Source: Rhodococcus pseudokoreensis
GTDB lineage: Bacteria > Actinomycetota > Actinomycetes > Mycobacteriales > Mycobacteriaceae
Direction: 5' to 3'
Assembly (NCBI RefSeq): GCF_017068395.1
Contig: NZ_CP070619.1
Span: forward strand, 7,192,001 to 7,256,000
DNA: 64,000 bases
The translations under genes and the position numbers were made by a program. Every line of letters starts with the position of its first letter. The first letter of the stretch is position 1. This document shows, piece by piece, positions 1-8,719 of the stretch. The notes under the pieces were generated by a model that saw only the letters and a list, made by a program, of their open reading frames with translations, did no database searches and had not been told where the DNA came from.

Positions 1-584
1 AGCCAGTCGTCGGCAGCCGTCAGCGCGAGGATCGTCCAGTCGGTCGAGGTGCGGGTGACGGAGCCGTTCTCGGTGTCGACGGCCAGGATGGTGGGCGTGT
101 CCTCATAGGGCGTCGTGTAACAGACCATCCGCCCGGCGGCGAGAGTGTCGGCGCATCCGCCCAGCGACTCGACCGGCGTCTGCCAGCGCACCGCCCCGGT
201 ATCGGCGTCCACCCCGACCAGTGTCGTCTCGTCCAGTCCCGACGTCTGCTGGTTCACCAACCCGATCATGGTGACCAGCGTGTCACCGGCGTCGACGAAT
301 CCCGGCTCACCCGAGTCGAATCCGCTGCCGTATGCGGGGTTGCGGAACACGGCGAACTGCCGGTCGTAGGTGGCGGCCGCGTCCAGTGACCATTCGGCGG
401 CCGGTGCATCGGGCGACGCCTCCGGAGGGTCGGGATGTGTGGTGAATCCGGACAGCCCGGGGATGTTCACGTCCTGCTGCGACGTCGGTTCGTGCACGAT
501 CACGGTGGTGACTGCGCCGGCGACGGTCACGACCGCCACGAGGGCTGCGGCCCACAGGTTTCGGGTGCTCTTGTCGAGGCCCAT
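1..584 (-). CDS. Membrane-anchored PQQ-like beta-propeller protein (3' end outside window)
   Basis: The gene starts at ATG 584 on the minus strand and runs off the left edge, so only about 194 N-terminal residues are visible. A short basic start (MGLDKSTR) precedes one hydrophobic segment at about residues 10-28, which reads as a signal anchor. The exported part contains repeats such as LVGVDADTGAVRWQTPV and ILAVDTENGSVTR. The pattern V-D-x-x-T/N-G-x-V-x-W is typical of PQQ-like (YVTN/BamB-type) beta-propeller blades. It lies 5 nt after the stop of the upstream gene at 590-1936, so the two are probably co-transcribed. Propeller blades are seen; an extracytoplasmic binding role is inferred, and no PQQ enzyme activity is implied. 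Confidence 0.7.
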   Translation of the reverse strand, partial: MGLDKSTRNLWAAALVAVVTVAGAVTTVIVHEPTSQQDVNIPGLSGFTTHPDPPEASPDAPAAEWSLDAAATYDRQFAVFRNPAYGSGFDSGEPGFVDAGDTLVTMIGLVNQQTSGLDETTLVGVDADTGAVRWQTPVESLGGCADTLAAGRMVCYTTPYEDTPTILAVDTENGSVTRTSTDWTILALTAADDW

Positions 585-589
585 GTCGG

Positions 590-1936
590 CTACAGCTCCA
601 GTCCGGGTGTCGTGGCCAGGGATTCGAGCAGCTCGTAGGGGAGTGGGGTCGCCGGGGAGACGGTGGTCGAGCTGACTGAGACCTGTGTGCCCGACGGCCG
701 CGTCAGCGTGACGTAACGGCCGGCCTCGTTGACGGCGGGCGTTCCGGACTCGGAGGCCGCAGTGGTGTATGCGTCCCGCCGCTCCAGCACCGAACCGTCG
801 GGCAGTCGGGTGGCCTTCGCGGCTTGCGGATCGTAGGACGGGTCGTACTTGTCGGGTTCGGCCGGAATGCTGTGGCCACCCTCGATCGAGATTCTCAGCG
901 TGCCCTCCGATCCCGCGGTGGTGACGTCGACGCTCTCGCACACCGAGTTGTCGCTGTACTCGGCCAGTTGCAGCGACCCGAGCGGTTTCGACAGCGCGAT
1001 ACCTCGATCGCGCCAGGCGGCGTCGAGGACGGAATTGAGCCGGTCCAGATCGTCGCGGGTCAAGGCCGATCCCTCGTCCTCGGAGCCGATCCCGGAACCG
1101 CATGCGGTCGGGGGAGGCGGGGTGCCCGGTGGAACGGGTGTGCTCACCCGCAATTCAGGGCGCAGCACGATGGTGGTGAGATCGTCGAGCGTGAGCGGGA
1201 CGGCGCCGCTGTACTTGCCGCCCGGGTCGGCCTCGGTGAAATTCTCGTCGGTGGCGTTCGCGTGGATCCAGGTGCCGTCCGGGAAGTAGCCGGCGACACT
1301 CCGGGACAGTGTGCGACGACCGTCGTACTCCGTCCACGTGTCGTCCGCATCCAGAACCGTGCCGTCGGGCAGCGTCGTGCGACGGTCGAGTTCCCCGGCC
1401 ACGCACGGTGGAACCGGCCTGTCCGCCTTGCTGACCGACATCCACAGCGAACCGGGGACCGCGTCCCGGACCAGGGGTCCCCGAGCACTGGTGACGCCGC
1501 CGAAATCGTCCTCGAAGTCCGGTACGTCCGGCTGGTCGTACACCGGAATCGGCTCGAACAGCAGCGACTCCGTCGGGCTGACGAAGGGGATCTCCACGTC
1601 CTCGGGCAGCGCGTCGAGGACGGCCGCGGTCATCGACGACGCCTTCAGCGCCGAGAACCACGGGTAGCGAGGGTTGTCGTAACTCTGCTCTCCGAAAATC
1701 GAGACGCCGAAAAACTCTCTCTCAGAAGGAGGTTCTACCGTCGCGCACCCGGGAATGTCGACGGGGTACTCGACCGTCGGCGTGACGTACGACGGAACCG
1801 CGGCGGCGTCCTCGACCGTAGCCGGGCCGGATCCGGAATCGAACAGCCCCGCGACGATCACCCCGCACGCCATGATCGACACCACGACCAGGCCCGTCGT
1901 CCAGCGGTCCTTGCGCCTGTCCACCCCGTCGCTCAC
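590..1936 (-). CDS. Conserved membrane-anchored extracytoplasmic protein of unknown function
   Basis: A protein of about 448 residues. I prefer GTG 1936 (MSDGVDRR), which follows a G-rich stretch; GTG 1945 is an in-frame alternative. Residues 13-33 form one hydrophobic segment (TGLVVVSIMACGVIVAGLF) after a basic N-terminus, so the protein is probably a single-pass anchor with a large exported domain. The rest is acidic and Pro/Asp/Ser rich. It has scattered cysteines (for example IPGCATVEPP and VPPCVAGEL) and two similar blocks with the phrase LPDGTV/SVLxxxD followed by Tyr/Thr-rich sequence, which suggests an internal duplication. No known domain is recognised. It directly precedes the beta-propeller gene and lies 112 nt downstream of the ESX-accessory genes. 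Confidence 0.72.
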   Translation of the reverse strand: MSDGVDRRKDRWTTGLVVVSIMACGVIVAGLFDSGSGPATVEDAAAVPSYVTPTVEYPVDIPGCATVEPPSEREFFGVSIFGEQSYDNPRYPWFSALKASSMTAAVLDALPEDVEIPFVSPTESLLFEPIPVYDQPDVPDFEDDFGGVTSARGPLVRDAVPGSLWMSVSKADRPVPPCVAGELDRRTTLPDGTVLDADDTWTEYDGRRTLSRSVAGYFPDGTWIHANATDENFTEADPGGKYSGAVPLTLDDLTTIVLRPELRVSTPVPPGTPPPPTACGSGIGSEDEGSALTRDDLDRLNSVLDAAWRDRGIALSKPLGSLQLAEYSDNSVCESVDVTTAGSEGTLRISIEGGHSIPAEPDKYDPSYDPQAAKATRLPDGSVLERRDAYTTAASESGTPAVNEAGRYVTLTRPSGTQVSVSSTTVSPATPLPYELLESLATTPGLEL

Positions 1937-2048
1937 GTGACCCACCCCTGTCGCAGGCGCTCACTCCGAACGAACGAGCATCCGAAGTCCTATTCGTCAC
2001 GATTGCGAAGAGTGTTACCGCCTGTGCGCCTTTACGGGCGCGGAGCGC

Positions 2049-3356
2049 CTACTCCTCGGGGTTGTTGAACAGTCCCATCTGCTCGGGCCGCGGCTTGGTG
2101 TCGGGCGCGTTTTCCGGCGGCGGCAGCACGACGGTCCGGAGGGCGTTGCGCAGGGTGCGGACGACGCGCTCCCAGTGCTCCACGGACGCGTCGTCCGTGT
2201 CCCGCAACCGGGACACCCACGCGGTGCCGGTGTCGAGGAGGGCGAGGATCCGGTCGCGGTCGTGACCGCACACGTCGGCGACGACGGCGGGATCGGTGTC
2301 GCCACCGCACCCGGGATCGAGATGGAACAGTGTCTGGAGTTCCTTCGGCAGATCGGTCGTCGACGTCCCGTTCTCGGTGTGGGGTGCGGACACCGGTTCG
2401 GTTTCCTCGTCGGGGCCGGAGTCCCGGTTGAAGAACAGTTCGCCGCCGAACCGCGCCGCGAAGTCGCTGTCGACGGTGCGCAGGAAATCGGCGAACGACT
2501 TGCAGCTGTCCGTGAGGTGCTGGGGGACGAACGGGTTGCCCGACACCTCCAGGAACGCCGACAACCGGTCGTCGACCAGCACGAACTTGATCCGCGACCA
2601 GGTGCGGTTGAGGTCGGCGGTGACCTCGGCCGCCCGGGTGCGGTCGCTGATGTCGTGCACCAGCGGCGCGAACAGTTGCACGTCGACGGTGTCGGCGAGC
2701 GGCCCGACGAACAGGATGGTGTTGCCCATCCGGATCGGGACGTCGCCGTCGGGGTCGCGTTCGGGCAGCAGCCCGAGCATCGGCACCAGCGAGAGCGTGA
2801 TCAGCTCGTGCAGGTGCTCGACGTCGTGCGGGACCACGGCGGCCGCGGGGTCGAGTTGCGCGACCAGTGGCGGCCGCACCGCAATCGGGTCGAACGTCGC
2901 CTCGGGATCGGTGCTCGACGTCTCGGTACTCAAGAATGCGGGATGCGTGATTCCCCAGACGTCGCGGAACGCGGCCACCGCCATCGCGGCCAGCTGATCC
3001 GACCACGACAGTTTCTTGTCCACGTAGAACGCGGGGGAGCCGTCGTCCGCTTCGTCGTCCGGGCCCCGGGTCGGACGGTTCCACCCCAGCTCGGTGAGGT
3101 ACGTCTGCTCGGCCTCGGTCAGCGCGCGGTCGGGGTGCAGGTAGTGGTTCGACGGCACCTCGCAGCGCACCGTGTCGCCGTCCCACACCACGAACTGGAT
3201 GCACGGCATCAGCCCCTGGGATTCGTCGAGTTCCTCGAATCCCGATTCGAGCACCAGAAGGTCCTCGTCCTGCATCGCCGCCAGATAGTCCGCGAGGCGC
3301 CGCTGGAACTCCGCCCAGTCGCGGTTCACGCTCGAATCCAGATCGAAGTCCTGCAT
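2049..3356 (-). CDS. YbjN/T3SS-chaperone-like (TY-Chap) domain protein
   Basis: About 435 residues. ATG 3356 is chosen because GGAG lies 5-6 nt upstream; an in-frame GTG at 3380 has no comparable site. The N-terminal 100 residues (DWAEFQRRLADYLAAMQDEDLLVLES... CIQFVVWDGDTVRCEVPSN) resemble the TY-Chap N-terminal domain. The middle (LNRTWSRIKFVLVDDRLSAFLEVSGNPFVPQHL) matches the YbjN/CesT-like peptide-binding chaperone fold. These domains often accompany type VII secretion genes in Mycobacteriales, and here EspG and a PPE-like gene lie directly upstream. The protein is probably a cytoplasmic chaperone for a secreted partner. The fold assignment is from motif memory, and the chaperone role and partner are inference. 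Confidence 0.62.
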   Translation of the reverse strand: MQDFDLDSSVNRDWAEFQRRLADYLAAMQDEDLLVLESGFEELDESQGLMPCIQFVVWDGDTVRCEVPSNHYLHPDRALTEAEQTYLTELGWNRPTRGPDDEADDGSPAFYVDKKLSWSDQLAAMAVAAFRDVWGITHPAFLSTETSSTDPEATFDPIAVRPPLVAQLDPAAAVVPHDVEHLHELITLSLVPMLGLLPERDPDGDVPIRMGNTILFVGPLADTVDVQLFAPLVHDISDRTRAAEVTADLNRTWSRIKFVLVDDRLSAFLEVSGNPFVPQHLTDSCKSFADFLRTVDSDFAARFGGELFFNRDSGPDEETEPVSAPHTENGTSTTDLPKELQTLFHLDPGCGGDTDPAVVADVCGHDRDRILALLDTGTAWVSRLRDTDDASVEHWERVVRTLRNALRTVVLPPPENAPDTKPRPEQMGLFNNPEE

Positions 3357-3450
3357 GTCTGCTCCGTCCGGGTCGGCCACAGGTCACCTACTTCCGCTGT
3401 ATACGGTAGCGGCGATCGCCGACACCGCCGCGCAGGAGGGGGTGCGACGC

Positions 3451-4125
3451 TCAGACGGGGTGACCGGCCGCGATCCGTCCGGTCAGCCGGGTGACGGCGT
3501 CGAGAAGGTCCCACGACGTGCCCGGTTCCACCGCCACCGCGGTGTCGCCCCACACGAGATATCTGCCGTCGCCCTCGATGTCACGCCACGCCAGACCGCC
3601 GACGGGGCGCGGCGCGTGCCGCGCGCCGCGGACGACGGTGACGACGCCCTGACCCGTCGACGGCCGGTCGAGGATCCGGGCGACCGCCGCCTGCCGGTGC
3701 GCGGCAGCTGCCCGGTCGACCACGACGCCGCGACGCGTGCCCGCGTCGGTGTCGGGAAGCTGCGCGATCAGCTGCCTGCCGACGTCGTACGGTTCACAGC
3801 CGCGGATCACCACCTCGCCGCCAGGATGCTGCACCGCCGCGATCCCGTGCCCGCGCGCGAGCGCCCCGATCAGGCGGATCGGGGTGCCGTTCGCCGAGCC
3901 GGAGATCTCGATCCGGAGGTCGGGTTCGGCGAGCACCAGCAGCGCCGACGCGAGCGGGTCGTGTTCGGGTCCGGAGAAGTCGGAGCGGATCCGGCGCTGC
4001 TCCGCCTCGTACTCGTCGGCGGTGGCCAGCGTGCTCGTGACCTTGAACGGATACGGAATGCGGTCCTGGCCGGTCCGCGCCCACGACGCCGAGAACTGCG
4101 GACCGCTCAACACCCAGTGCCCCAC
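3451..4125 (-). CDS. ESX secretion-associated protein EspG-like
   Basis: 224 residues, starting at GTG 4125 only 2 nt after the stop of the PPE-like gene. The opening (W-V-L-S-G-P-Q-F then SWARTGQDRIPYPFKVTSTLATADEY) is the usual EspG N-terminal signature. The C-terminal helical part (TSWDLLDAVTRLTGRIAAG) also fits the family. In mycobacteria EspG binds the tip of PE-PPE dimers in the cytosol, keeps them soluble and directs them to the cognate ESX system. The immediately upstream PPE-like gene is the obvious client. No ESX membrane components are in this window, so the pair may use a secretion system encoded elsewhere. Confidence 0.75.
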   Translation of the reverse strand: MGHWVLSGPQFSASWARTGQDRIPYPFKVTSTLATADEYEAEQRRIRSDFSGPEHDPLASALLVLAEPDLRIEISGSANGTPIRLIGALARGHGIAAVQHPGGEVVIRGCEPYDVGRQLIAQLPDTDAGTRRGVVVDRAAAAHRQAAVARILDRPSTGQGVVTVVRGARHAPRPVGGLAWRDIEGDGRYLVWGDTAVAVEPGTSWDLLDAVTRLTGRIAAGHPV

Positions 4126-4127
4126 GA

Positions 4128-5027
4128 CTATTCGCCGATCACCGCGGGCGTGACGAGGGGCAGTTTCCCGACGAGTTCGCTTCCCTCGTCGATGCTTTCG
4201 AGGTAGGTCGGCGGCTCCTCCTCGTCCTCCCGTGCGGCGGGCTGGGCCGGACTGCCGGGCCGTGCGGGGGCCGGCGCCCGGTGCGCGGCCACGACGCCGT
4301 GCGCATACTGCGCCACCCCGCCGCCGACGGCCCCGGCCAGCGCCGCACCGGCGATGGAACCGGGAGCGGCCTGTGCGTTCTGGGGCGGGACCTCGTCACT
4401 CTGGCGAGGCTCGGAGTCCGCGCCGTATTCGGGTTCGGCCACCTGCTGATCGCTGGGTATGCCGTGCACGCCGTTCGGTCCGATGTCGAAGCCCACCGGC
4501 TGTCCGTGGGCCGTCGCGGCAGCGTGCGTCGCGGCGAGACCGTCAATGGGGAGCTGTTCGTCCGCAACCCGGTACGCCGACGCGTACAGGGTGTCCATGG
4601 CCGCCTTCGCATCCTGTTCCGCGGCGTCGGCGTCGGCTTCCGCGGTCCAGTTGCCCGGCAGCACCCGGGTCCAGTCGGTCGGATGGTCCCCGGGCGGGCC
4701 GACCGCGCCGCGCACCGCTTCGGCGCCGGCGCTCGCGTGCCGCAGCGCGTCTCCCACGTCGGTGAACCGGCCGCCGACCTGCCCGGCCCGGGCGGCGTAG
4801 TCGTCGAGTGCCGACACCACCGCGGTCGCCGACTGTCCGCGCCATCCGGTGTCGACCGCGGCCCGGGTCGCGTCGTGGAACGCGGCCACCGACTCGTGAA
4901 ATCGCCTACCGAGGTCGTCCCAGGACGCGGCGACCGCTTCGGACTCGGCGGGTCGCAGCGCGTCGACAGCGCTGCTGATGGCGCGGTGATCCCACGCACC
5001 CGAGTGAAAGTTTTCCCCGCCGTTCAT
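4128..5027 (-). CDS. PPE/WXG100-like type VII secretion substrate
   Basis: 299 residues, starting at ATG 5027 with GGAGG six nt upstream. Residues 1-125 are helical and contain the WxG turn (DTGWRGQSA), a DDYAARAGQVGGRF helix and VGDALRHAS, as in PPE/WXG100-type helical hairpins. This is followed by a Pro/Gln/Glu-rich linker, a short Gly/Ala-rich hydrophobic stretch (GSIAGAALAGAVGGGVAQY, about residues 222-242) and an acidic Pro-rich tail. It lacks the classical PPE tripeptide at the N-terminus, so PPE-like is safer than PPE. It heads an apparent operon with EspG and a chaperone-like protein. Secretion by a type VII system is inferred. Confidence 0.68.
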   Translation of the reverse strand: MNGGENFHSGAWDHRAISSAVDALRPAESEAVAASWDDLGRRFHESVAAFHDATRAAVDTGWRGQSATAVVSALDDYAARAGQVGGRFTDVGDALRHASAGAEAVRGAVGPPGDHPTDWTRVLPGNWTAEADADAAEQDAKAAMDTLYASAYRVADEQLPIDGLAATHAAATAHGQPVGFDIGPNGVHGIPSDQQVAEPEYGADSEPRQSDEVPPQNAQAAPGSIAGAALAGAVGGGVAQYAHGVVAAHRAPAPARPGSPAQPAAREDEEEPPTYLESIDEGSELVGKLPLVTPAVIGE

Positions 5028-5149
5028 CCCCGACCTCCGCTGCTGGACACTCTCGGTCCCGGAGTGGACCCCCCAATCCGGCGGGAAGCCACCTTACCGA
5101 CTCCCGCCTCCGACTCGTCACCGCTCCTCGACTCCATAGGCTCGGGGCC

Positions 5150-6361
5150 ATGCACGCGTTCTCACCCGCAGCGTCCACGACGCGCGCCGGCAAGTCACCC
5201 GCCCTCGCCATCGGCGCCACCGCGTTCGCGTTCCTCGTCACGATGATGGGAACGACGCTGCCGACCCCGCTCTACTCGATCTATGCGCAGGAACTGGCGT
5301 TCAGTCCGCTCACCGTCACGATCCTGTTCGCCGTGTACGCGGTCGGGGTCGTGGCCGCGCTCGCCGTGTTCGGGCGGCTTTCCGACGACGTCGGCAGGCG
5401 CCCGGTGCTCTTCCTCGCCGTCGCCCTCGCCGCGGTCAGTGCCGTGCTGTTCCTGCTGCCGTCGACGCTTCCGGTGTTCGTGGTGGCCCGGGTGATCTCC
5501 GGCCTGTCCGCAGGCCTCATGACCGGCACGGGCACCGCCGCGGTGATCGACCTGTTCCCACCCGACCGGAAGGCGGCAGGCGGCATGCTCGCGGTCGCGG
5601 TGAACACCGGTGGCCTCGGACTGGGCACGCTCAGCGCGGGGGTGATCGCCGACGTCACGTCGAGTCCGCTGACCATTCCCTACGCGGTGAACCTCGCGCT
5701 CGCCGCCGCCGCCGCTGCCGGGCTGTGGATCTTCGCGCCTGCGCCGGCCACCCGACCGACGTGGCGCATCCGGCCCCGCCGCCTGCAGGTCCCGGCGTCG
5801 ATCCGCGGCGCCTTCGTCACCGCGGTGCTCGCCGCAGGAACGGCGTTCGCGGTGACCGGCGTGCTCACCGCCGTGTCGGCGCTGTTCCTGACGAGATACC
5901 TGGGGACGACGAGCCACTCGATGGCCGGGCTCGTCGTGTTCCTGACCTTCCTGTTCATGGCCGCCGGCCAACTCCTCGCACGCCGGATGTCGACCGCCAC
6001 CGCGATGCTCGCCGGGTGCCTCGGATTGGTCCCCGCCGCCGGGTTGCTGGCGCTCGCGCTGGCGAACACGGTCCTCGCGCCGCTGCTCGCGTCCGCGGTG
6101 GTGCTCGGCGTCGCCGGGGGTCTGTGCCTCAATGCGTCGCTCGCCACCACCGTCGAACGGGTCGACCCGCAACTCCGTGGCGGCGTGTCCTCGGCATTCT
6201 TCGCCGGGATCTACGTGATGCTGGCCGTTCCCGCGGTCGGTGTCGGTGTGCTCGCACGGTTCACCGACCTGCGGGCCGCCGGGGTCGTCTTCAGCGCGCT
6301 GGTCGCCGCGCTGGGTGCCGGGGTGGCCGTCGCGCAACTGATCGGGCGCAGACGGGTCTGA
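5150..6361 (+). CDS. MFS transporter (drug/metabolite efflux type)
   Basis: 403 residues with about 12 hydrophobic segments in the cytoplasmic membrane. Motif A of the major facilitator superfamily appears between TM2 and TM3 (GRLSDDVGRRPVLF), and PTPLYSIYAQ follows TM1. The central loop is Arg-rich (TWRIRPRRLQ) and separates the two halves as expected. It is divergent from the PPE-like gene (122 nt between starts) and its stop sits 3 nt from the convergent Pro-rich gene. The substrate cannot be read from sequence; a proton-driven exporter is inferred from the family. Confidence 0.85.
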   Translation: MHAFSPAASTTRAGKSPALAIGATAFAFLVTMMGTTLPTPLYSIYAQELAFSPLTVTILFAVYAVGVVAALAVFGRLSDDVGRRPVLFLAVALAAVSAVLFLLPSTLPVFVVARVISGLSAGLMTGTGTAAVIDLFPPDRKAAGGMLAVAVNTGGLGLGTLSAGVIADVTSSPLTIPYAVNLALAAAAAAGLWIFAPAPATRPTWRIRPRRLQVPASIRGAFVTAVLAAGTAFAVTGVLTAVSALFLTRYLGTTSHSMAGLVVFLTFLFMAAGQLLARRMSTATAMLAGCLGLVPAAGLLALALANTVLAPLLASAVVLGVAGGLCLNASLATTVERVDPQLRGGVSSAFFAGIYVMLAVPAVGVGVLARFTDLRAAGVVFSALVAALGAGVAVAQLIGRRRV

Positions 6362-6364
6362 GCG

Positions 6365-6916
6365 TCAGCCTCGCGGTCTGGTGGTGACCGGCGGGATCGT
6401 GATCACCGGACGCGTCGTCGTCGTGGTGGTGGTGGTCGGCGCCAGTGTCGGCGCCACGGCAGCCTGCGGCGGAACGGTCGCTTCGGTCGTCGTGACGACC
6501 GGGGGCCGGGTCACCGGTGTGGTGACCGGGGCGAGGCTGATCGTCGGCGGAGGGGGAGGCGGAGGCGGCGCGATCGTCGTCCGGACCGGCGGCGGGGGAG
6601 GCGGTGCGGGGGTCGTCGAGGGCGCGGGCGGCGGCGCGGTGGTCACCGGCGCCGGTTCGGTGGTGAGCGTGACGGCTCGTGGGGTGGTCAGCTCCGCCAT
6701 CTGCCAGGTGGGGGTCGGCGGGACGAACACCTGGAACGTCGCCGGTTCGGCGCTGTGCGGCCCCGCGGCCTGCAGACCCTCCGACGACAGCGGTGGTGGC
6801 GCGACTGCCGGTCCGTGACTGCCGAACGCGCCGCCCGCGGCGCCGATCATCAGCCCGGAGACCGCTGAAACGGTGGCGATCGCAAGCGCCCCGATCGCTA
6901 CAGTCCTGTCGTCCAT
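6365..6916 (-). CDS. Secreted or anchored Pro/Thr-rich protein
   Basis: 183 residues. After MDDRTVAIG comes one hydrophobic segment (LAIATVSAVSGLMIGAAGGAF, about residues 10-30), then almost pure Pro/Thr/Val/Ala sequence with poly-Pro runs (PPPPPPP near residues 108-125) and a Thr-only run near residue 165. This is a typical low-complexity wall-spanning or glycosylated stalk in Actinobacteria. Signal-anchor topology is visible; O-glycosylation is only a possibility. No enzymatic domain is present. It is convergent with the MFS gene, and 214 nt with no gene separate it from the next feature on the plus strand. Confidence 0.7.
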   Translation of the reverse strand: MDDRTVAIGALAIATVSAVSGLMIGAAGGAFGSHGPAVAPPPLSSEGLQAAGPHSAEPATFQVFVPPTPTWQMAELTTPRAVTLTTEPAPVTTAPPPAPSTTPAPPPPPPVRTTIAPPPPPPPPTISLAPVTTPVTRPPVVTTTEATVPPQAAVAPTLAPTTTTTTTTRPVITIPPVTTRPRG

Positions 6917-7130
6917 TGTTTACCCGTCGTCGGCGTGCAAATGCGTCCACCATAGAGGGCGTGGCCCCCGGCGGGTACACGTGTCGGCAGACGAGTCGCC
7001 CGGGAGGGGTTCGCTCGAAGGTTGCCAGGCGGCTGTCGGGGTTCGGCGCACGCTGACGAGAACCCTTGCCCGGACGGGGTCGCGCGCCGACGATCGAGCG
7101 GTGTTCATACCGCTCCGACCGGGGGTAACG

Positions 7131-7223
7131 ATGTCTCTGCTCGACAGGTTGTTCCGCCGCCGCCCGTTGTCCGAACGAGCCGGGGCGGCCGTCGCCGCAT
7201 CGGCGATGCTGTTCGCTTCGTGA
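7131..7223 (+). CDS. 30-residue small ORF preceding flavoprotein remnant
   Basis: A 30-codon frame starting ATG 7131 (MSLLDRLFRRRPLSE...) and ending ...AMLFAS. Its TGA overlaps the GTG of the following flavoprotein remnant in a GTGA tetranucleotide, the pattern of translational coupling. It has a basic N-terminus (RLFRRR) and an Ala-rich hydrophobic C-terminus. Small leader ORFs ahead of flavoprotein/ferredoxin or sulfur genes are common in Actinobacteria, but this one has no terminal Cys run, so an attenuator role is not supported. The operon behind it is now broken, so the ORF may be a relic. Confidence 0.5.
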   Translation: MSLLDRLFRRRPLSERAGAAVAASAMLFAS

Positions 7224-7351
7224 GCGCACCCGAGATCGTCACCGACGTCCTCGTCCTCGGCGGTGGACCCGCCGCCACCTGGGCGGCACTGGCCGCGGCC
7301 CGGGAGGGCGCCCGGGTGGTGCTCGCCGACGAGGGGTGCATCACCAGGTGA
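7220..7351 (+). pseudogene. 5' remnant of FAD-dependent oxidoreductase (fumarate reductase/SdhA-like)
   Basis: Starting at GTG 7220, residues 8-40 are a complete N-terminal dinucleotide-binding fold (TDVLVLGGGPAATWAALAAA... RVVLADEG) with the GxGGPA-type glycine motif. The frame stops at 7351 after only 43 residues, just where homologues continue with the Cys/Gly/Thr-rich substrate-proximal region. The matching central and C-terminal parts of the same flavoprotein reappear on the same strand from 8810. Roughly 190 central residues appear to be missing, so insertion of the TnpB element was accompanied or followed by deletion. It is non-functional as it stands. Confidence 0.75.
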
Positions 7352-7539
7352 CTGACCATCGCGGCCACGGCCCAGACATTCTCTAAACTAAACAGGAGTC
7401 CACGCCTACCGGCTGGCTCCAAGTTCCCGAACTAGGACACCGCTCGACCAGACACCGAGCCCGCAGACGACCACTCAAAAAGCCGGGGATCACCCAGTGT
7501 CCCGGTCGGACGTTCGGCCCGCCTACGGTCTCGCCGCCA
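7352..7539. other. Unassigned stretch between flavoprotein remnant and TnpB element
   Basis: About 190 nt in which I see no credible gene on either strand. It does not read as flavoprotein in any frame. It contains short GC palindromes (GGCCACGGCC at about 7364) and otherwise looks like degenerate filler. It may belong to the element's left end or be leftover from an earlier rearrangement. The left boundary of the mobile element cannot be set from this sequence alone. Confidence 0.4.
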
Positions 7540-7576
7540 AGGCTAAATGTCGGACTGTGTGGTTATTGTCTGGGTC

Positions 7577-8719
7577 ATGGCGGGGAGGGTGGTGAAGCGG
7601 GCGTTCAAGTACCGTTTCTATCCGACTGCGGTGCAGGCGGAACAGCTTGCTCGGACGTTCGGGTGCACCCGGTATGTCTACAACCGGGCGTTGGCGGAGC
7701 GGACGCGGGCCTGGTCGCAGGAGCAGCGGCGGATTACCTACAGCGACACCTCGACGATGCTCACCGGATGGAAACGCGATGCCGAGACCGCGTGGTTGGC
7801 GGAGCCGTCGAAGGGGCCGCTGCAGGAATCGCTGCGGCAGTTGCAGGGCGCGTTCGAGAAGTTCTGGCGCAAACAGACCCGCTACCCGCAATTCAAGAAG
7901 AAGGGGCAGTCGAAGGATTCGGCGACGTACTTCTCGAACTGCTTCACGTACCGGGGCGGGCAGCTCCGGTTGGCCAAGCAGTCCGAATCCCTGGATATTC
8001 GGTGGTCGAGGCCGCTTCCGGAGGGGGCTGTGCCGTCGCAGGTGACGGTGTCGCGTAATGCTCGCGGTCAGTACCACATTTCGATCCTCGTCGAGGACAC
8101 GATCACCGAACTCGATCCGGTCGATCGGGTGGTCGGGCTCGATGCCGGGATCACGAGCCTGTACACGCTCTCGACGGGGGAGAAGATCACCAACCCGCGA
8201 CACGAGCGCAGGGACCGTGAGCGGTTGGCGAAGGCGCAGCGGATGCTGGCCAAGAAGCAGAAAGGATCGCGTAACCGGGCCAAGGCCCGACTGAAGGTCG
8301 CGACGATTCATGGCCGGATCGCTGATCGGCGTCGCGATTATCTGCACAAAGTCTCCACTCGACTGGTGCGCGAAAACCAAGTGATCGCCGTCGAGGATCT
8401 GAGTGTGCGGAATATGGTGAAGAATCGGTCGTTGTCGCGGGCGATCTCGGATGCGGGTTGGTCGGAGTTCCGGTCGATGCTCGAGTACAAGGCCGTCTGG
8501 TATGGGCGGCGGGTGGTGGCGGTCGATCGGTTCTGTCCGTCGTCGAAGACCTGCTCGGTGTGCGGGGCGGTCGCCTCGTCGATGCCGCTGAACGTGCGGG
8601 AGTGGACGTGCCGATGCGGCGTCGTCCACGACCGGGATGTGAACGCGGCGAGGAACATTTTGGCCGTCGGACTGACGGTGGCAGCCTGCGGAGACGGTGT
8701 GAGACCACCCCGCACCTAA
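7577..8719 (+). CDS. tnpB: RNA-guided endonuclease TnpB (IS1341/OrfB family)
   Basis: 380 residues from ATG 7577 (MAGRVVKRAFKYRFYPT). The helix-turn-helix-like N-terminus contains the family phrase KYRFYPT...QAEQLARTFGCTRYVYNRAL. The RuvC acidic triad is complete: Asp189 in VGLDAG, Glu273 in AVEDL and Asp354 in HDRDVNAARN. The zinc finger is CPSSKTCSVCG followed by WTCRCG; the second half is CxC rather than CxxC. Length matches intact TnpB (370-400). Known TnpBs cut DNA next to a transposon-associated motif, guided by an omega-RNA from the right end. With all catalytic residues present the protein is probably active. The original start could be ten codons earlier, but 7577 fits the family better. 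Confidence 0.9.
   Translation: MAGRVVKRAFKYRFYPTAVQAEQLARTFGCTRYVYNRALAERTRAWSQEQRRITYSDTSTMLTGWKRDAETAWLAEPSKGPLQESLRQLQGAFEKFWRKQTRYPQFKKKGQSKDSATYFSNCFTYRGGQLRLAKQSESLDIRWSRPLPEGAVPSQVTVSRNARGQYHISILVEDTITELDPVDRVVGLDAGITSLYTLSTGEKITNPRHERRDRERLAKAQRMLAKKQKGSRNRAKARLKVATIHGRIADRRRDYLHKVSTRLVRENQVIAVEDLSVRNMVKNRSLSRAISDAGWSEFRSMLEYKAVWYGRRVVAVDRFCPSSKTCSVCGAVASSMPLNVREWTCRCGVVHDRDVNAARNILAVGLTVAACGDGVRPPRT

Noticed and set aside
7105..7422. 105-codon minus-strand frame over the flavoprotein remnant
   Set aside because: Antisense to a recognisable dinucleotide-binding fold, with no domain of its own.
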